Source: Galeopsis tetrahit
Lineage: Eukaryota; Streptophyta; Magnoliopsida; Lamiales; Lamiaceae
Direction of reading: 5' to 3'
Length of the DNA stretch: 64,000 bases
NCBI GenBank assembly: GCA_963675135.1
Contig: OY776123.1
Location: forward strand, 18,011,840-18,075,839
Shown here: positions 11,060 through 23,700 of the stretch, piece by piece
Layout of the letters: the number at the start of each line of letters is the position of its first letter
Position numbering within the stretch: the stretch's first letter is position 1
Made by a program: the position numbers and the translations under genes
Notes under the pieces: model-generated
The model's database searches: none
What the model was told of the DNA's origin: nothing
What the model saw: the letters and a program-made list of their open reading frames with translations, nothing else

Positions 11060-11071
11060 TTGTAGGTACCA

Positions 11072-14000
11072 ATGGGCCACAAGAAGAGGAGCATGAGCAA
11101 AAAGTCAGCATGGTACCTTGACAGTGGATGTTCAAGGCACATGACTGGAAACAAGGAACTCCTCACTGATTTTATTGAAAAAGAAGGCCCAAATGTCACA
11201 TTTGGAGACATCTCACAAGCAACTACAAAAGGTTATGGTACTTTGATGATTGGTAACATCAAAGTATCCAATGTATCCTATGTGGCTGGTCTCAAGTATA
11301 ATCTCCTAAGTATCAGTCAATTCTGTGATAAAGATTTCAATGTTGAGTTCTCTAGTGGAAAATGCTTAATCAGAGATAAGGCTCAACAAACTCTATTGAC
11401 TGGAACTAGGAAAGGAAATGTGTACTTTGCAGACTGGGACAAGTCTACTGATGCTGCATGCTTCATTGCTAAGAGTTCTAGTGAACAAAGTTGGTTATGG
11501 CATAAAAGATTAAACCACTTGAACTTCAAAACAATGAACAAAATTGCTAGAAATGCATTAGTTAAAGGACTACCTAATGAGGTTTTCATTAAGGAGCATG
11601 TTTGTAAATCATGCCAAGAGGGAAAACAGATTAAAGCCTCATTTAAAGGAAAACCAGTCATCTCTACTGAAAGGGTACTTGAACTTCTACATATGGACCT
11701 ATTTGGACCAATTACCCCTGCAAGCATAAATGGTAGAAAATACACATTGGTTGTAGTAGATGACTTCTCTAGGTTCACATGGGTAGTATTTCTCCTTAAT
11801 AAGAAGGAAACTCAAGTCAAACTGCCTGAACTTCTAAAGAGATTGTCAAATGAGAAAAGCCTTAGCATTATCAAGATAAGATCTGATAAAGGCAATGAGT
11901 TCATAAATTCATACATCAATGAGTATTGCACATCTAATGGAATAGCTCATGAAACCTCAGCAGCTAGAACTCCCCAACAAAATGGAGTTGCAGAGAGAAG
12001 AAATAGAACCTTAAAAGAAGTTGCTAGAACCTTAATTGCTGACTCAAACTTACCTAAGAGGTTTTGGGCTGAAGCTATAAACAATGCATGCCATACTCAA
12101 AATAGATGTTTGATCACTAAGGGGCAAGGCAAAACCCCCTATGAACTCTGGAAAGGAAGATTGCCTAAAGTGTCATACTTTCACATCTTTGGTTGTAAGT
12201 GTTTCATACACAATAATGGGAAAGAACAGTTGAAAGCTTTTGATAGCAAAACTGATGAGGGAGTATTCCTTGGATATTCTCAAATCAGCAGAGCTTTCAG
12301 GGTCTACAACAATAAAACCCTTATTGTGGAGGAAACACCTCATGTTGTGTTTGATGAATCTATTCATGAGTTCAGGAATGAGAACTTGGAATCTGAAGAA
12401 ATCACACAAAGGACAACCAGACTGAGTCTAAAAGACAAAGATACTGAAGTCATAGATGTTGTCCAAGCCAACCTACCTGAAAACTTCACATTGGACAACA
12501 ACCCTAAAGGCAACCTTCCTGAGGCAAACCCCACTGAAGGAAATGGTGAACTGAATGATCCAATCCCAGTTCACATCCAAGTAACAACTACCAATGAAGA
12601 AGCAGTCCCTGATGAGGTAGTTAATGGGTCAAATAATCAAGGGGGAACTCAAAATGTTGAAAATGCCAATGTCCCTGACATTGAGGACAACACCCCAGAT
12701 TATGATCCTGAATTAGATCCTGCATTCAATTACCCTGAATTTTATGATCAAAATGACTCAACTTCAGTAGAGGACAACCCTACTGAAGAGATCAGAAAAA
12801 GAAGGACTTGGTTGTCTGACCATCCTACTGATCTAATACTTGGTGATCCAAGTATATGAGTAAAAACTAGGAGATTTCATGGTGAAAGTGCTATTTTTTG
12901 TTGTTTCTTGTCAGAACAAGAACCAAGTGACATTGAAGAAGCACTTCAAGATGCCAATTGGATCACAGCCATGCAGGAAGAACTGAATCAATTCACCAGA
13001 AATGAAGTATGGGAGCTGGTGGATAGACCTTCACATCAAGATGTTATTGGAACAAAGTGGGTGTTCAAGAACAAAAAGAATGAGAATGATGTGATTGTCA
13101 GAAATAAGGCAAGACTTGTGGCAAAAGGTTATTGCCAACATGAAGGCATTGACTATGATGAGACATTTGCACCTGTGGCAAGGCTAGAAGCAATAAGGCT
13201 CTTTCTAGCCTATGCAGCCCACAAGAGGTTCAAACTGTACCAAATGGATGTCAAGAGTGCCTTTCTGAATGGAGTCTTGAAAGAAGAAGTCTATGTGGAG
13301 CAACCACCAGGTTTTGAGGTTGGAAACCAAGTGTACAGACTGAAGAAAGCTCTATATGGACTCAAGCAAGCCCCTAGGGCTTGGTATGATACCCTGTCAC
13401 AATTTCTCTTGGATCATGGATTCACCAAGGGAACTGTGGACAGAACACTCTTCAGAATCTCTGAAGGAGAGGACATCTTGCTTGTCCAAATTTATGTGGA
13501 TGACATAATATTTGGATCTCCAAATGAAAAGTTATGTGAGAAATTCTCAAAGCTAATGCAAAGTAAGTTTGAGATGTCCATGATGGGGTTGATGAACTTC
13601 TTTTTGGGTCTTCAAGTCAAGCAATCAAAAGAAGGAATCTTCATCAACCAAGCTAAGTACACCAGAGAGATGATCAAGAAGTTTGGGTGTACAACTAGCA
13701 AGCCAGTAAGGATCCCAATGAACACAAATTGGAAGATGGATTCTGATGAGAGTGGTGTTTCAACCAACTCTACTGAGTATAGAGGGATCATTGGTTCACT
13801 CCTCTATCTCACTGCCAGCAGACCTGACATAACTTTTGCAGTAGGTGTTTGTGCAAGGTTTCAAGCAAATCCTAAGAAAAGCCACCTTGAGGCTGCAAAG
13901 AGGATCTTGAGGTATCTCAAAGGCACTGAGAATCTAGGCCTTTGGTACCCTGCTGAGGACAACATTGAATTAACTGGCTACTCAGATGCTGATTATGGAG

Positions 14001-14449
14001 GTTGCAGAATTGATAGAAAGTCCACCTCAGGGACTTGTCAATTCTTAGGCAACAAGTTGATATCTTGGTTCTCCAAGAAGCAGAACACAGTGGCTACTTC
14101 CACCACTGAAGCTGAGTATGTTGCAGCTGGAAGTTGTTGTGCTCAAATCCTTTGGTTAAGACAACAACTCAGAGATTACAAAGTCAACTCTACTGAAGTG
14201 CCAATATTTTGTGATAACAACAATGCAATTGCAATATCACAAAATCCTGTATTGCACACAAGATGCAAACATGTGGACATCAAGCATCACTTCATTAGAG
14301 ATCATGTGGAGAAGAAGGACATAAAGTTGGTCAAGATCCACACAAATCATCAAAAAGCTGATATTCTAACAAAGCCACTTGCAGAAGCAAGGTTTCTAGA
14401 GCTATCAGCAGAGTTGGGACTACTTGATCCAGGGAAGTTGGACAAGTAA
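11072..14449 (+). pseudogene. pol: Copia pol (PR-IN-RT-RH), one nonsense codon
   Basis: Polyprotein in the same frame as gag, after TAA and a second in-frame TAG (11063-11065); first Met at 11072. Aspartic protease: WYLDSG at residues 14-19. Integrase: HHCC zinc finger (HKRLNHLN ... CKSCQEGK), catalytic core with MDLFGP, DKGNEF and QQNGVAERRNRT, then an Asn-Pro-Glu-rich linker. TGA at 12857-12859 (glycine codon in the family copy at 45772-47925) ends this part. The frame continues as reverse transcriptase (QMDVKSAFLNG, YVDDIIFGS) and RNase H (SDADYGGC, STTEAEYVA) to TAA at 14447. Apart from this single stop, all catalytic motifs are present. Unless the TGA is read through, RT and RNase H cannot be made. 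Confidence 0.9.
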
Positions 14450-14805
14450 AACTCTTTGTGGATAATGGGAGTAAGAGGGAATGGAATGACCTTCAGCAGA
14501 CTTGGTCAAGTCTACTGAAATTCAGAAGAGATGACCTCAAATATTCAGGACACTTGTCCATTGAATCTCAGGACACTTGTCCAAGCGGGGTCAGATAAGT
14601 TGTCTTGGCTATCAAAACATTTTCTTGGATTGATAAGCACCTATATTGAGTAATCATTGCCTACTTCGATATCTGTCCCAATTACATATATCATCTTTAT
14701 AGGATTTAATTTGTCCCCCACCCAAAAGGTCACTTTCAATGCATTAAATGCCAAGATTTAACTCTTGTTTGCATTACACTTTTCAAGCCATGATCTACCT
14801 TGAAA
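14450..14805 (+). other. Non-coding pol-ORF3 spacer, left part
   Basis: Spacer between pol and ORF3 of the outer copia. Contains a repeated TCAGGACACTTGTCCA motif and no coding frame. It is split by the nested element and resumes at 28112. Confidence 0.7.
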
Positions 14806-14810
14806 ACCTC
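14806..14810. repeat. Target-site duplication of nested element (left)
   Basis: ACCTC, repeated exactly at 28107-28111 on the other side of the nested element. A 5-bp duplication is characteristic of copia integration. Confidence 0.93.
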
Positions 14811-16148
14811 TGTTGGTCCCAAAAGTTGAGTTAAGATTGAGTAAGCTAAGAAAAAGTCTAGAGGGGAGGGGTGAATAGACTTTTCAAATTCTATCAAAAT
14901 ATCAGAGTTTAAGTGCGGAAATGTGTTCTGTACAGTACTGTTCTTAGAATCAGCTCAGTACTAAACAGTTTGCTTTTATACTCAACTTTTCTTTAAATCT
15001 TTTCTTAGAAAATTTACTGTTCTTATTCAACAAATATATCAACAGTTAACCAAAACAAAACAGTAAAGAACACAAGATTTTTATAGTGGTTCGACAAATG
15101 TCTACATCCACTCTCACAACTCCAGTCGTGATGTTTTATTACTCTTCCTTCTTGAGTACTTGTTGTTTAGAGTCCCAAGATTAAGACTTCGATCTTGTCG
15201 ATTACACTTCCAAGTGTATCTTCGATCAACTAGTAATTTCACAAGTAACTAGCACACTTGTTTACACAATACAAACTTAAAATGAAAAGTAAAACTTCTC
15301 TTGATGATAGCCTTTGTTTCTTCAAATCAAATCTGTGGCTTTTCTTCAGTTCTTCAATCTTCAACTCTGTGAGTGCTTGAATACTTCTTGATTTGCTCTT
15401 GAATAGTAATTTTATCAGTAGTGTCAGTAGTCTTTTCAAGTAGAAGATCACACGGTATTTATAAGCATTAGTAAGACAGTTAGCAGTTTGTAAAACTAAC
15501 TCTCAACTAACTCATAACCGTTTCTTGTTTTGTAACTTCTTTCTTTTTGTAACCAACTTATCTTATCTTTCCAAGTCAGCTTATCTTCATATATATCTTC
15601 AGTTACGCCTTAAATAAGTCATCCAAACTTATTCTTCAAATAAACCAACTCAGCACAGTAAACTACTCTTCTTAGTTTTACTGCTCTTGGTCAGCACAGT
15701 TCTTCCAAACTGTTCAGCTTCCTTCAAAAACTTCACTTGATTTCTTCAATCTCTGAAGTAGTCTTCTTAGTCATCTTACTTCCATCTAATCTTACTGTTC
15801 TAAACTATTACAATGCTGAATACAATAGAATACAACTTTTACAAATATAAAACCTATCTATACATCAACTGAACTACATACAGATGAGTATAACTAAGTC
15901 ATATACTATAAGCTGTCTATACAATACTTCCATCAGCTTAGTTCTTAAACAGTTCATATATCAGATTAGTAATATACTAAGATCAGTAAACTTAAATAAC
16001 ATAACACATTAAGATCAGTAATCTTATAACATGTATCTCACATATACAAACATATAATCACATATATCATTAACTCTAAAGTTACTTTTGGCCATCAAAA
16101 CATACAATCGTCAATTAGAACATTGTTTATAGGATTCATATCCCAACA
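14811..16148 (-). repeat. 3' LTR of nested copia
   Basis: 1338 bp; reads TGTTGGTCCCAAAAG to CATATCCCAACA on the plus strand. Matches 26769-28106 at constant length. On the minus strand it is preceded by the PPT at 16149-16162. Confidence 0.93.
15456..15463 (-). promoter_or_regulatory. LTR TATA box (nested copia 3' LTR)
   Basis: TATAAATA on the minus strand; repeated at 27414-27421 in the 5' LTR, where it would drive the element's transcript. Confidence 0.55.
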
Positions 16149-16162
16149 ATTTCCCCCTTTTT
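16149..16162 (-). other. Polypurine tract of nested copia
   Basis: Minus-strand AAAAAGGGGGAAAT directly abutting the LTR, identical to the PPT of the outer family. Confidence 0.9.
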
Positions 16163-16373
16163 GATGAAGCCAAAACTACTTAAACATTAATAGATCAGTA
16201 GTTAAGATATATAGTTAATCATATTAGTTCATCAATTCAAAACATCAGATTAAGATTCAAATCCAAAATAAGATCAAATATATCACATATTACAACTAAG
16301 TCACATAATCACAGAAATAAAGAAATAAAGATAAGAATAAGAAATGTTATCTCTTCAGCATAGTCCTTCATCT

Positions 16374-19300
16374 TCAGTCTCTATCAGGAATTCTGAATGC
16401 CAAGTACAATCTGTTCTTGATATCCATCATGTGCTTATGATCAGTGATTCCTTCATCTTTAATGATTTGTGAAATTATGTTTCTGATCTCTGAGTAATCT
16501 GGTTTACCATTTTCAAGTCTTGGAGGATCCCAAACTGGTTCTTCAGGACATAAGATCTGTATACCTGCACTAGCAGCTAACAACAGAATATGTTCCCAAA
16601 ATTCTCTTGAGATATTCATCATGAATGCATCAAAATCAGAATATTCATCTTCCTTGCTTGAATGGTTACCAAATTTCTTCACAATAAAATTTGCAATCTG
16701 CCATTTCTTTTTCAAGTTATTCCAGAACTCCATATCTTCTGGATCCACAACAAATTCCATGAATTGTTCATCCAGAACAGTTCCAACAGATTTAGACTTC
16801 ATTTTCTTTTTCAATGCAGCAACTCTATTATCAAACTTCTTTCTTGTAGCTTCTGCATCTTTCATATTTTGTTTTCTAATCTGTTCAGCAGATCTTTTCT
16901 CAGTCATTTCAATTTTCTTCTGAGCAAGCATCTGATTATGCTTTTCAACTGACTCAGCTATCAGCACATCACTTGGTCTATTTTCAGTATCACCATGCTT
17001 TAGCTTGCTTTTAGACCTGGTAATTCTACCAATCTGTTCAGTCTCTTCTTCATCATCAATAATGAATTTTCTTTTTCTTTTTCCTGAAGAAGATTCAGCA
17101 ACATGTTTCTGAGTAGCTGTTGTTTCTTGAGTAACAGAATCAGGATTTTGTAACTTTAGCTTCAGACTGATAATTTCTTCTTTCAAATCATCAATGCTGA
17201 CTTTCAACTCATCTTGACTCACAACCAATTGAGCTTGTTGTGATTGAGTTTGTTCCATCACTTTCATTACTTTTACTTCCCCCTTTTTGGCTTCATCTTG
17301 CCATTCCTTCAAGGGTGTTAAAAGTATCTCTACTTTCTTTTGCAGCTCAGTAGAAAGTGACTTTTCTTGTAATCTATGCAGATCATAGATTTTATTCATA
17401 GTGAATTCCATTATCTTGTCATAAGAATTTGCAGTAGTCAAACTTTCCAACTTTTCAGTGGCTTGTTGAAACCTCTTCAAAGTATCATCCAGCTTACTTT
17501 GTAACTCTTCATTATGCTTTTTCAACAATTCAAAGCTAGAGTTCTCTTGAGCTGTCTCAGAAGGAACTGTTCTTACTGTCTCTTGAGCACAGTATTCTGA
17601 TCAACATCAATTGGTGTGCTCTCCAACTCATTAGCACCCAAAGATTGTTCCTTTAAGACCTCAGGGTCTTCAGCCACAACTGTGTTCACAAACATCTCAG
17701 TTGCATTAGTATCAGCTTCATAATCAGCTTCCATATCAGCTTCATAATCAGCTTCAACATCAGCTTGATTATCAGAATGTTTAACTTCAGCATCATCCGC
17801 ATCCATGTTGACATCAGTATCAACATTCACATCAGCAGACTTAACAATGGAATATTTGCAACCAGTTATTCTTTCAATCAACTGAATAACAGATTCCAAA
17901 TTTGATAACTCAGTATAAGAATTAACATCTGCAGCTTCTTTCTGTTCTTGTTCCCAATCATGAAACACAGAAAGACCACCCATACCTTCAGCAACAACCA
18001 TCAGCTGATCTAGACCTATACTTCTAAGATATACCCAAGTACCTATCCTTAGAAGTTGCTCAAAGGTTCTAGTGCTGTCATCTAATCAATGAAAACTTTT
18101 GAGAAGAGCATTTCTCAACTTAAATCGGATCCTCTCTTCCTTATCACAAACAGGATAATCCATCAAGAACACTGATTCAGGTTGGATAAATTCAGTTTCG
18201 GGAGAAGAGGTAATTTCAATTGGTTCAGACGAAGGTATATGTTCATGCTCAGTAGAGTGATCATGAACTGGTTCGGTTTCAAATTCAGGAGAAAAATGAG
18301 GAGTAGGGGTATGGTGAGGATTAGCTTGAGGAGTGGAATGAAAAGAAGTGTTCTGAGGGGTTGAGGGAGGAGTGTTCTGATGAATAGGAGAGTAGTGAAC
18401 TGACTCCTCAGAACAGGAAGGCTCAGCTTCATGGGGTTGGGCTTGAATAGAATGAGAGGTTGAGGGAGAAGGGGTAGTGTTCTTGAGGACTCTTCTGGGT
18501 CTAAGAACACCAGAAACTTTAGTTCTTTTGTGTGAAAGGATAAGACTTGGAGAACTTACCTCTTCCACAGAAGACTCCTTCACATTGGCAACTGACTCTT
18601 CTGACTTTTCAGGAACGGCCCTAGCTGATCGGCCTCTTCTTAATCCAGATCGGTGAGGATCATGCCTAGCCTTTGTTCTCAACTCCGACTCATCATTGTC
18701 AGAACGGAACATAGAACCACCAGATTCTTGTGGTTGATTCCTCTGGCTTTGTTCAAACAAAGTGGGCTCCTTCTTGAACAAGAATTTGCCCTGGTGAAAT
18801 CTTTTTGGACGACTCCAATCCATCTTCCTTTCAGCTAATTGAGGCAACAGTATGCTCAATTTACTTCCAAAACCCATCATGGATTTAATGGAAAATTCTC
18901 TTGAGACCTCATCAAATACTACTTTCTCTCTTTCAGCCAATAATCTGCCAAGCAGAAATCCTTGCCAATCACCATCAACACGATCAGTGATTGCAGCCAT
19001 AATGCGAATCTTGAGATTGGTGAGAGCGTCTTGACTGAAATGTTGCCCTAACAAGCATTTTCCAGCAATATCCATCAACAATTGCATACCCTCTGGAAGA
19101 ATGTCCTTCTTCAAATTTGATAACGTTGCTGGGTCAACATTCAACCATCTGCCCACGCGAACGTTCTCTTGCCCTGCCATATAGCTCAGAATGTCTATTG
19201 GCCCGTCTGGTAGATTGAACGTGATTCCAAGGGTTTCTTTAGAAATGACAACCCTGTGGCCAGAAATGATCGAACGAATGCTGTTTGAGTCACCCTGTAC

Positions 19301-19534
19301 CTGAAGAAAGAATTCCATCGCCTCAGGTTCATAAACCTTTTCAGGATATGATTCTAGGTATTTCCGTAGCCCACATTCTTCACACATGGTGAGAATGACT
19401 TGATTCTCAGCTTTCTGACGTCCGGTGAAGTAAACGGAGTTTTCGACGAAGATTCCTTTCTCTCGCATCCATCTGGTAGAATCAAAAGTTCCTGCGACTT
19501 CATTTTCTTCGTTAAGAATATCGATAATCGCCAT
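16374..19534 (-). pseudogene. Third ORF (ORF3) of nested copia, broken twice
   Basis: About 1050 codons starting MAIIDILNEENEV. Residues ~1-230 form a globular region (CGLRKYLESYPE, LGITFNLPDG, LKIRIMAAITD). It aligns by eye with the N-terminal domain of the other family's ORF3 (AGLEKFLGTKPD, DASFGLPSEG, LRVMAAVID). A Ser/Pro/His-rich region follows, with a TGA at about 18086-18088 that keeps the frame. Next are a segment with repeated EADYEAD units, a 1-nt frameshift near 17550-17575, a coiled coil (17528 to ~17170) and a nuclear-localisation-like basic run. The C-terminal domain (EFWNNLKKKW to IPDRD) matches the C terminus of the other family. No signal peptide or membrane span is seen. Function unknown. 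Confidence 0.75.
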
Positions 19535-20752
19535 AGGAGAGAAATAGAGAAGTGTAGTTGCAAGAGTAGGAAGAATCGAAAATGCTTGAGCTTAGAGAAT
19601 TTAGCAGAAAGATTTAGAGTAATGGAGAAGAAGAAGTTAATGTGATCGTGTAAATAAAAAATCAAGGCAAATCTAGGGCTTGGATTGATTTTGATTTCCA
19701 CGTTGTGTGGTTTGGATTGAGTTGTAAATTGGGAGAAACGTTCCAGATTCATAACAGCTCAATTCCAATTTGGAGCCAACTTGTGTTGATAAATACACCT
19801 TTTAAATTAGGTTAAAAATAGATGAGTGTATTAATCTTCTCTATAAGTAATCTAACTTTGAACAGTCCTTGACTTAGAAGAATTCTAAGACAGGATACTG
19901 TTCTGATGTGTATCAGCACAGTTGTTTTCCATACACACTATACTTCAATTTCTTATTACTACTATATGGAATTTTACTTATCTGGGTTCAGCTGAGTACT
20001 GTGATCAGCTGAGTACTCTTTTGAAGATCAGCTCAGTAGTTGGGTCAGCTCAGTAGTCATCAGATCAGTTCCCCAACTCTTCTGATTTTCACCTTTTTGA
20101 TACCAGCACAGTACTTTCTCAGATCAGTACTGAAAATATTATGTAGACAAATTTTCCTGTAATCAAATAAGCTCTGTAGACAGTTATAATCAGTAATCAG
20201 ATCAGTTCTGTAGAGAGAATGGTATTGTAGTCAGAAAGGTTCTGTAGACAAATTAACTTTGTAATCAGAACAGTCCTGTAGACCAACCAATTCAATAGTC
20301 AGAACATGTTTGTAGACAGATTTGTACTGTAATCAGATCAGATTTGTAGACAGATCAAATCTGTAATCAGATCAGTTCCCCCTCCAGTGGAGAACTCCTC
20401 TTCTGTGCCTGTTTCACCTTGGTAGAAGTGTTAGTTCATGCATAGATGGTGAAATACAGTACAGAAAAGTAAAGAATAATTAAAATAGGTCTATTTAAGG
20501 TTTGTTTTAAGGTGACTTGTGCTTTTGAGTAAACATACAGGATTTTTCAGAAATCATAGATTCCCCCTTAAATGTATATTCTCAATTCCCTCAGCTTTAC
20601 CAGCTTCCTCATCGGGATTTAGGCACCTTAGTAACCTTTTTACCTTATTGTGATGATTGTAGAGGTCGTGACATGGTCTGTTCTTCAGAATTACCCTTCT
20701 TGGTGAACTGATCTTGATATCAGCTCAGTACCTGAAATGTTAGTATACAGCT
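19535..20752 (-). other. Non-coding pol-ORF3 region of nested copia with degenerate repeats
   Basis: About 1.2 kb between pol and ORF3. Positions 20140-20380 hold degenerate units of about 35 bp built on TGTAGACAGAT and TGTAATCAGATCAGT; 19980-20120 carries CAGCTCAGTA motifs. No reading frame of note. Confidence 0.65.
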
Positions 20753-23700
20753 CTACATACAAGCAGGATCCATATCTATCAATCCTAGACTTATGCATAG
20801 CTCTCCAAATCTAGTTTCAGCCAAAGGTTTTGTGAAAATGTCAGCTCTCTGGATATCAGTATGGATCTTTTCCATTCTAATGTTTTTCTTTTCAACATGA
20901 TCCCTAATAAAATGATGCCTAACATCTACGTGCTTGCATCTAGTATGTAAAACGGGATTTTGAGTGATGGCAATTGCACTATTGCTGTCACAGAATATAG
21001 GTACATTGGATTCCACAATGTTGTAGTCTCTAAGTTGTTGCATTAGCCAAAGAAGCTGACTACAACAACTTCCTGCAGCCATATATTCTGCCTCAGTGGT
21101 AGATGTTGCCACACTTGTTTGTTTCTTTGAAAACCATGATATGAGCTTAGAACCTAAAAATTGGCATGAACCAGAAGTTGATTTTCTATCTATCCTGCAA
21201 CCACCAAAGTCAGAATCTGAATAACCACTTAGGGATAGATCATCATCTGCAGAATACCACAAACCTCGATTAATGGTACCCTTTAGATATTTCAATATCC
21301 TTTTAGCAGTCTCCACATGACTTTCTTTGGGGTTGGCCTGAAATCTAGCACATACACCTACTGCAAATGCAATGTCTGGCCTACTAGCAGTTAAATAGAG
21401 TAGAGAACCAATTAAAGCTCTGTAATAGGATTGGTCAGCAGACTTACCTTGATCATCAGGATCCATTCTGTATGTTGGCAGCATTGGTACTCCAACTGTT
21501 TTAGAAGTCTTGATACCAAATTTATCTAACAAATTTCTTGTATATTTTGCTTGATTGATAAAGATACCATCAGATGATTGTTTTACTTGAAGTCCAAGAA
21601 AATAGGTCATTTCTCCCATCATTGACATTTCAAACTTGCTTTGCATGAGTTTTGAAAAGCTCTCACTCATGCTCTTGTTAGGAGATCCAAATATTATATC
21701 ATCAACATAAATTTGGACTAATAAAATGTTTGTACCTTCTTGTCTTCTGAACAAAGTTCGATCCACTTTACCCTTAGTAAATCCATTTTCAACTAAGAAT
21801 AGTGAAAGAGTGTCATACCAGGCTCTTGGAGCTTGTTTCAGACCATATAGTGCTTTCTTCAACCTGTATACTTGATTACAACTTACCTCAAATCCAGGAG
21901 GTTGTTCTACATAAACTTCTTCAACAAGTATACCATTTAAAAATGCACTTTTCACATCCATTTGATACACAGTGAATTTCATATAAGCAGCATAAGCAAG
22001 AAACAATCTTATAGCTTCTAGTCTAGCTACAGGGGCAAATGTTTCATCATAGTCAATACCCTCATCTTGAGAGTAGCCCTGAGCCACTAATCTGGCTTTG
22101 TTTCTCACAACAAGATCATTCTCATCTTTCTTATTTTTGAAAATCCACTTTGTACCTACCACATTGTGATCAGTAGGTCTCTCTACGAGTTCCCATACAT
22201 CATTTCGAGTAAACTGATTTAATTCTTCTTGCATAGCAATAATCCAGTTACTGTCAGATAAAGCTTCTTTCACATTAGAAGGCTCAATAGAAGATAAGAA
22301 ACAACACCAACAAAATAGAGAATTACTTGGTTCATGTTTAGAATCAAACAGTTGTCTTCTGGTCTTAACACCTTTATTGGATTCACCAATAATCAGATCA
22401 GTGGAATGAGCAGATTTCCATGTTTTTCCAGTCTTAACAGGAATACTTTCATCATCCACATCATGTATAACAGAATCATCAATATCAATATCATCATTTT
22501 CAGCAGGTTTATTCACAGGAGAACAGTCAACCAATTCAGGCATGTCAGTTGGTCTAGAAGACTTACCATTGTCTTTTACCTTTTCTACATCATCATATTT
22601 GTTTAGAACATTCAGAAATGGATTGTAGGCTTGTACAGATTCATAGAGTTCAGTCTCTTCACTGTCTTTATCAGTTTGAATGGTCAGATCATCAATTTTC
22701 TTACTGATCTGATGATCAGCAGAGTCCTGTACAACTTCATCAAAGACAACATGGGGTGTTTCTTCTACACGTAGAGTAGAGTAATTAAATACTCTAAATG
22801 CCTTGCTTGTAGAAGAATATCCTAAGAATATTCCTTGATCAGCTTTGGCATAAAAAACATTTAATTTGCTCTTTCCATTGTTATGAATAAAGCACTTACA
22901 TCCAAAGATATGAAAATATGAAATTCTTGGTTTTATACCTTTCCATACCTCATAAGGAGTTTTACCATGTACTTTGTTGAATGCACATCTGTTCTGAGTG
23001 TGACAGGCAATGTTGATTGCCTCAGCCCAGAACTTCTGTGGTGTGTTGTACTCAGCAAGCATGGTTCTGCATGCTTCTTTCAGTGTTCTGTTTCTTCTCT
23101 CAGCTACACCATTTTGTTGGGGTGTCCTGGCTGCACTTGTCAAATGCTGAATTCCAGACTTAGAACAAAATTCTTTAATATAGCAGTTTATAAACTCAGT
23201 CCCCTTGTCACTCCTGATCTTGACAATGGGCTGCTCTTTTTCTACTTGCAACCTCTTTAACAGATCTGGTAGTTGGGTTTGTGTATCACTCTTTTTGTGT
23301 AAGAAGATTGTCCAAGTGTACTTTGAATAATCATCTACCACAACCAAAGTGTACCTTCTACCATTCAGTGTAGGGGGTTTTATTGGACCATGTAAATCCA
23401 TGTGCAAGAGTTCTAAGACTCTACAAGTAGAAAGAGTGGGAATTGACTTAAAGGAAACCCTTACCTGTTTACCTTTTTGGCATGCATCACACACTTGTGA
23501 TTTGAAATAGATTTCATTAGGGATACCTTCAACAAGGTAGTTTCTTGCAATCTTGTTAATAATCTTAAAGTTCAGATGGCATAAGCGTCTGTGCCATAGC
23601 CAACTGATTTCTTTAGGACTTTTAGAAAGAAGGCAAGCATCCCTAGGACAACTATTCCAATTTACAATGTAGACACTGCCCTGTCTAACTCCAACTAGTA

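Noticed and set aside
11042..11065. Mini-intron between gag and pol (GT...TTGTAG)
   Set aside because: Only 24 nt (23 and 31 nt in the other elements), below the workable size for plant spliceosomal introns.
15239..15451. 70-aa minus-strand frame, repeated at 27197-27409
   Set aside because: Inside the nested copia LTRs; its duplication only reflects the LTR pair.
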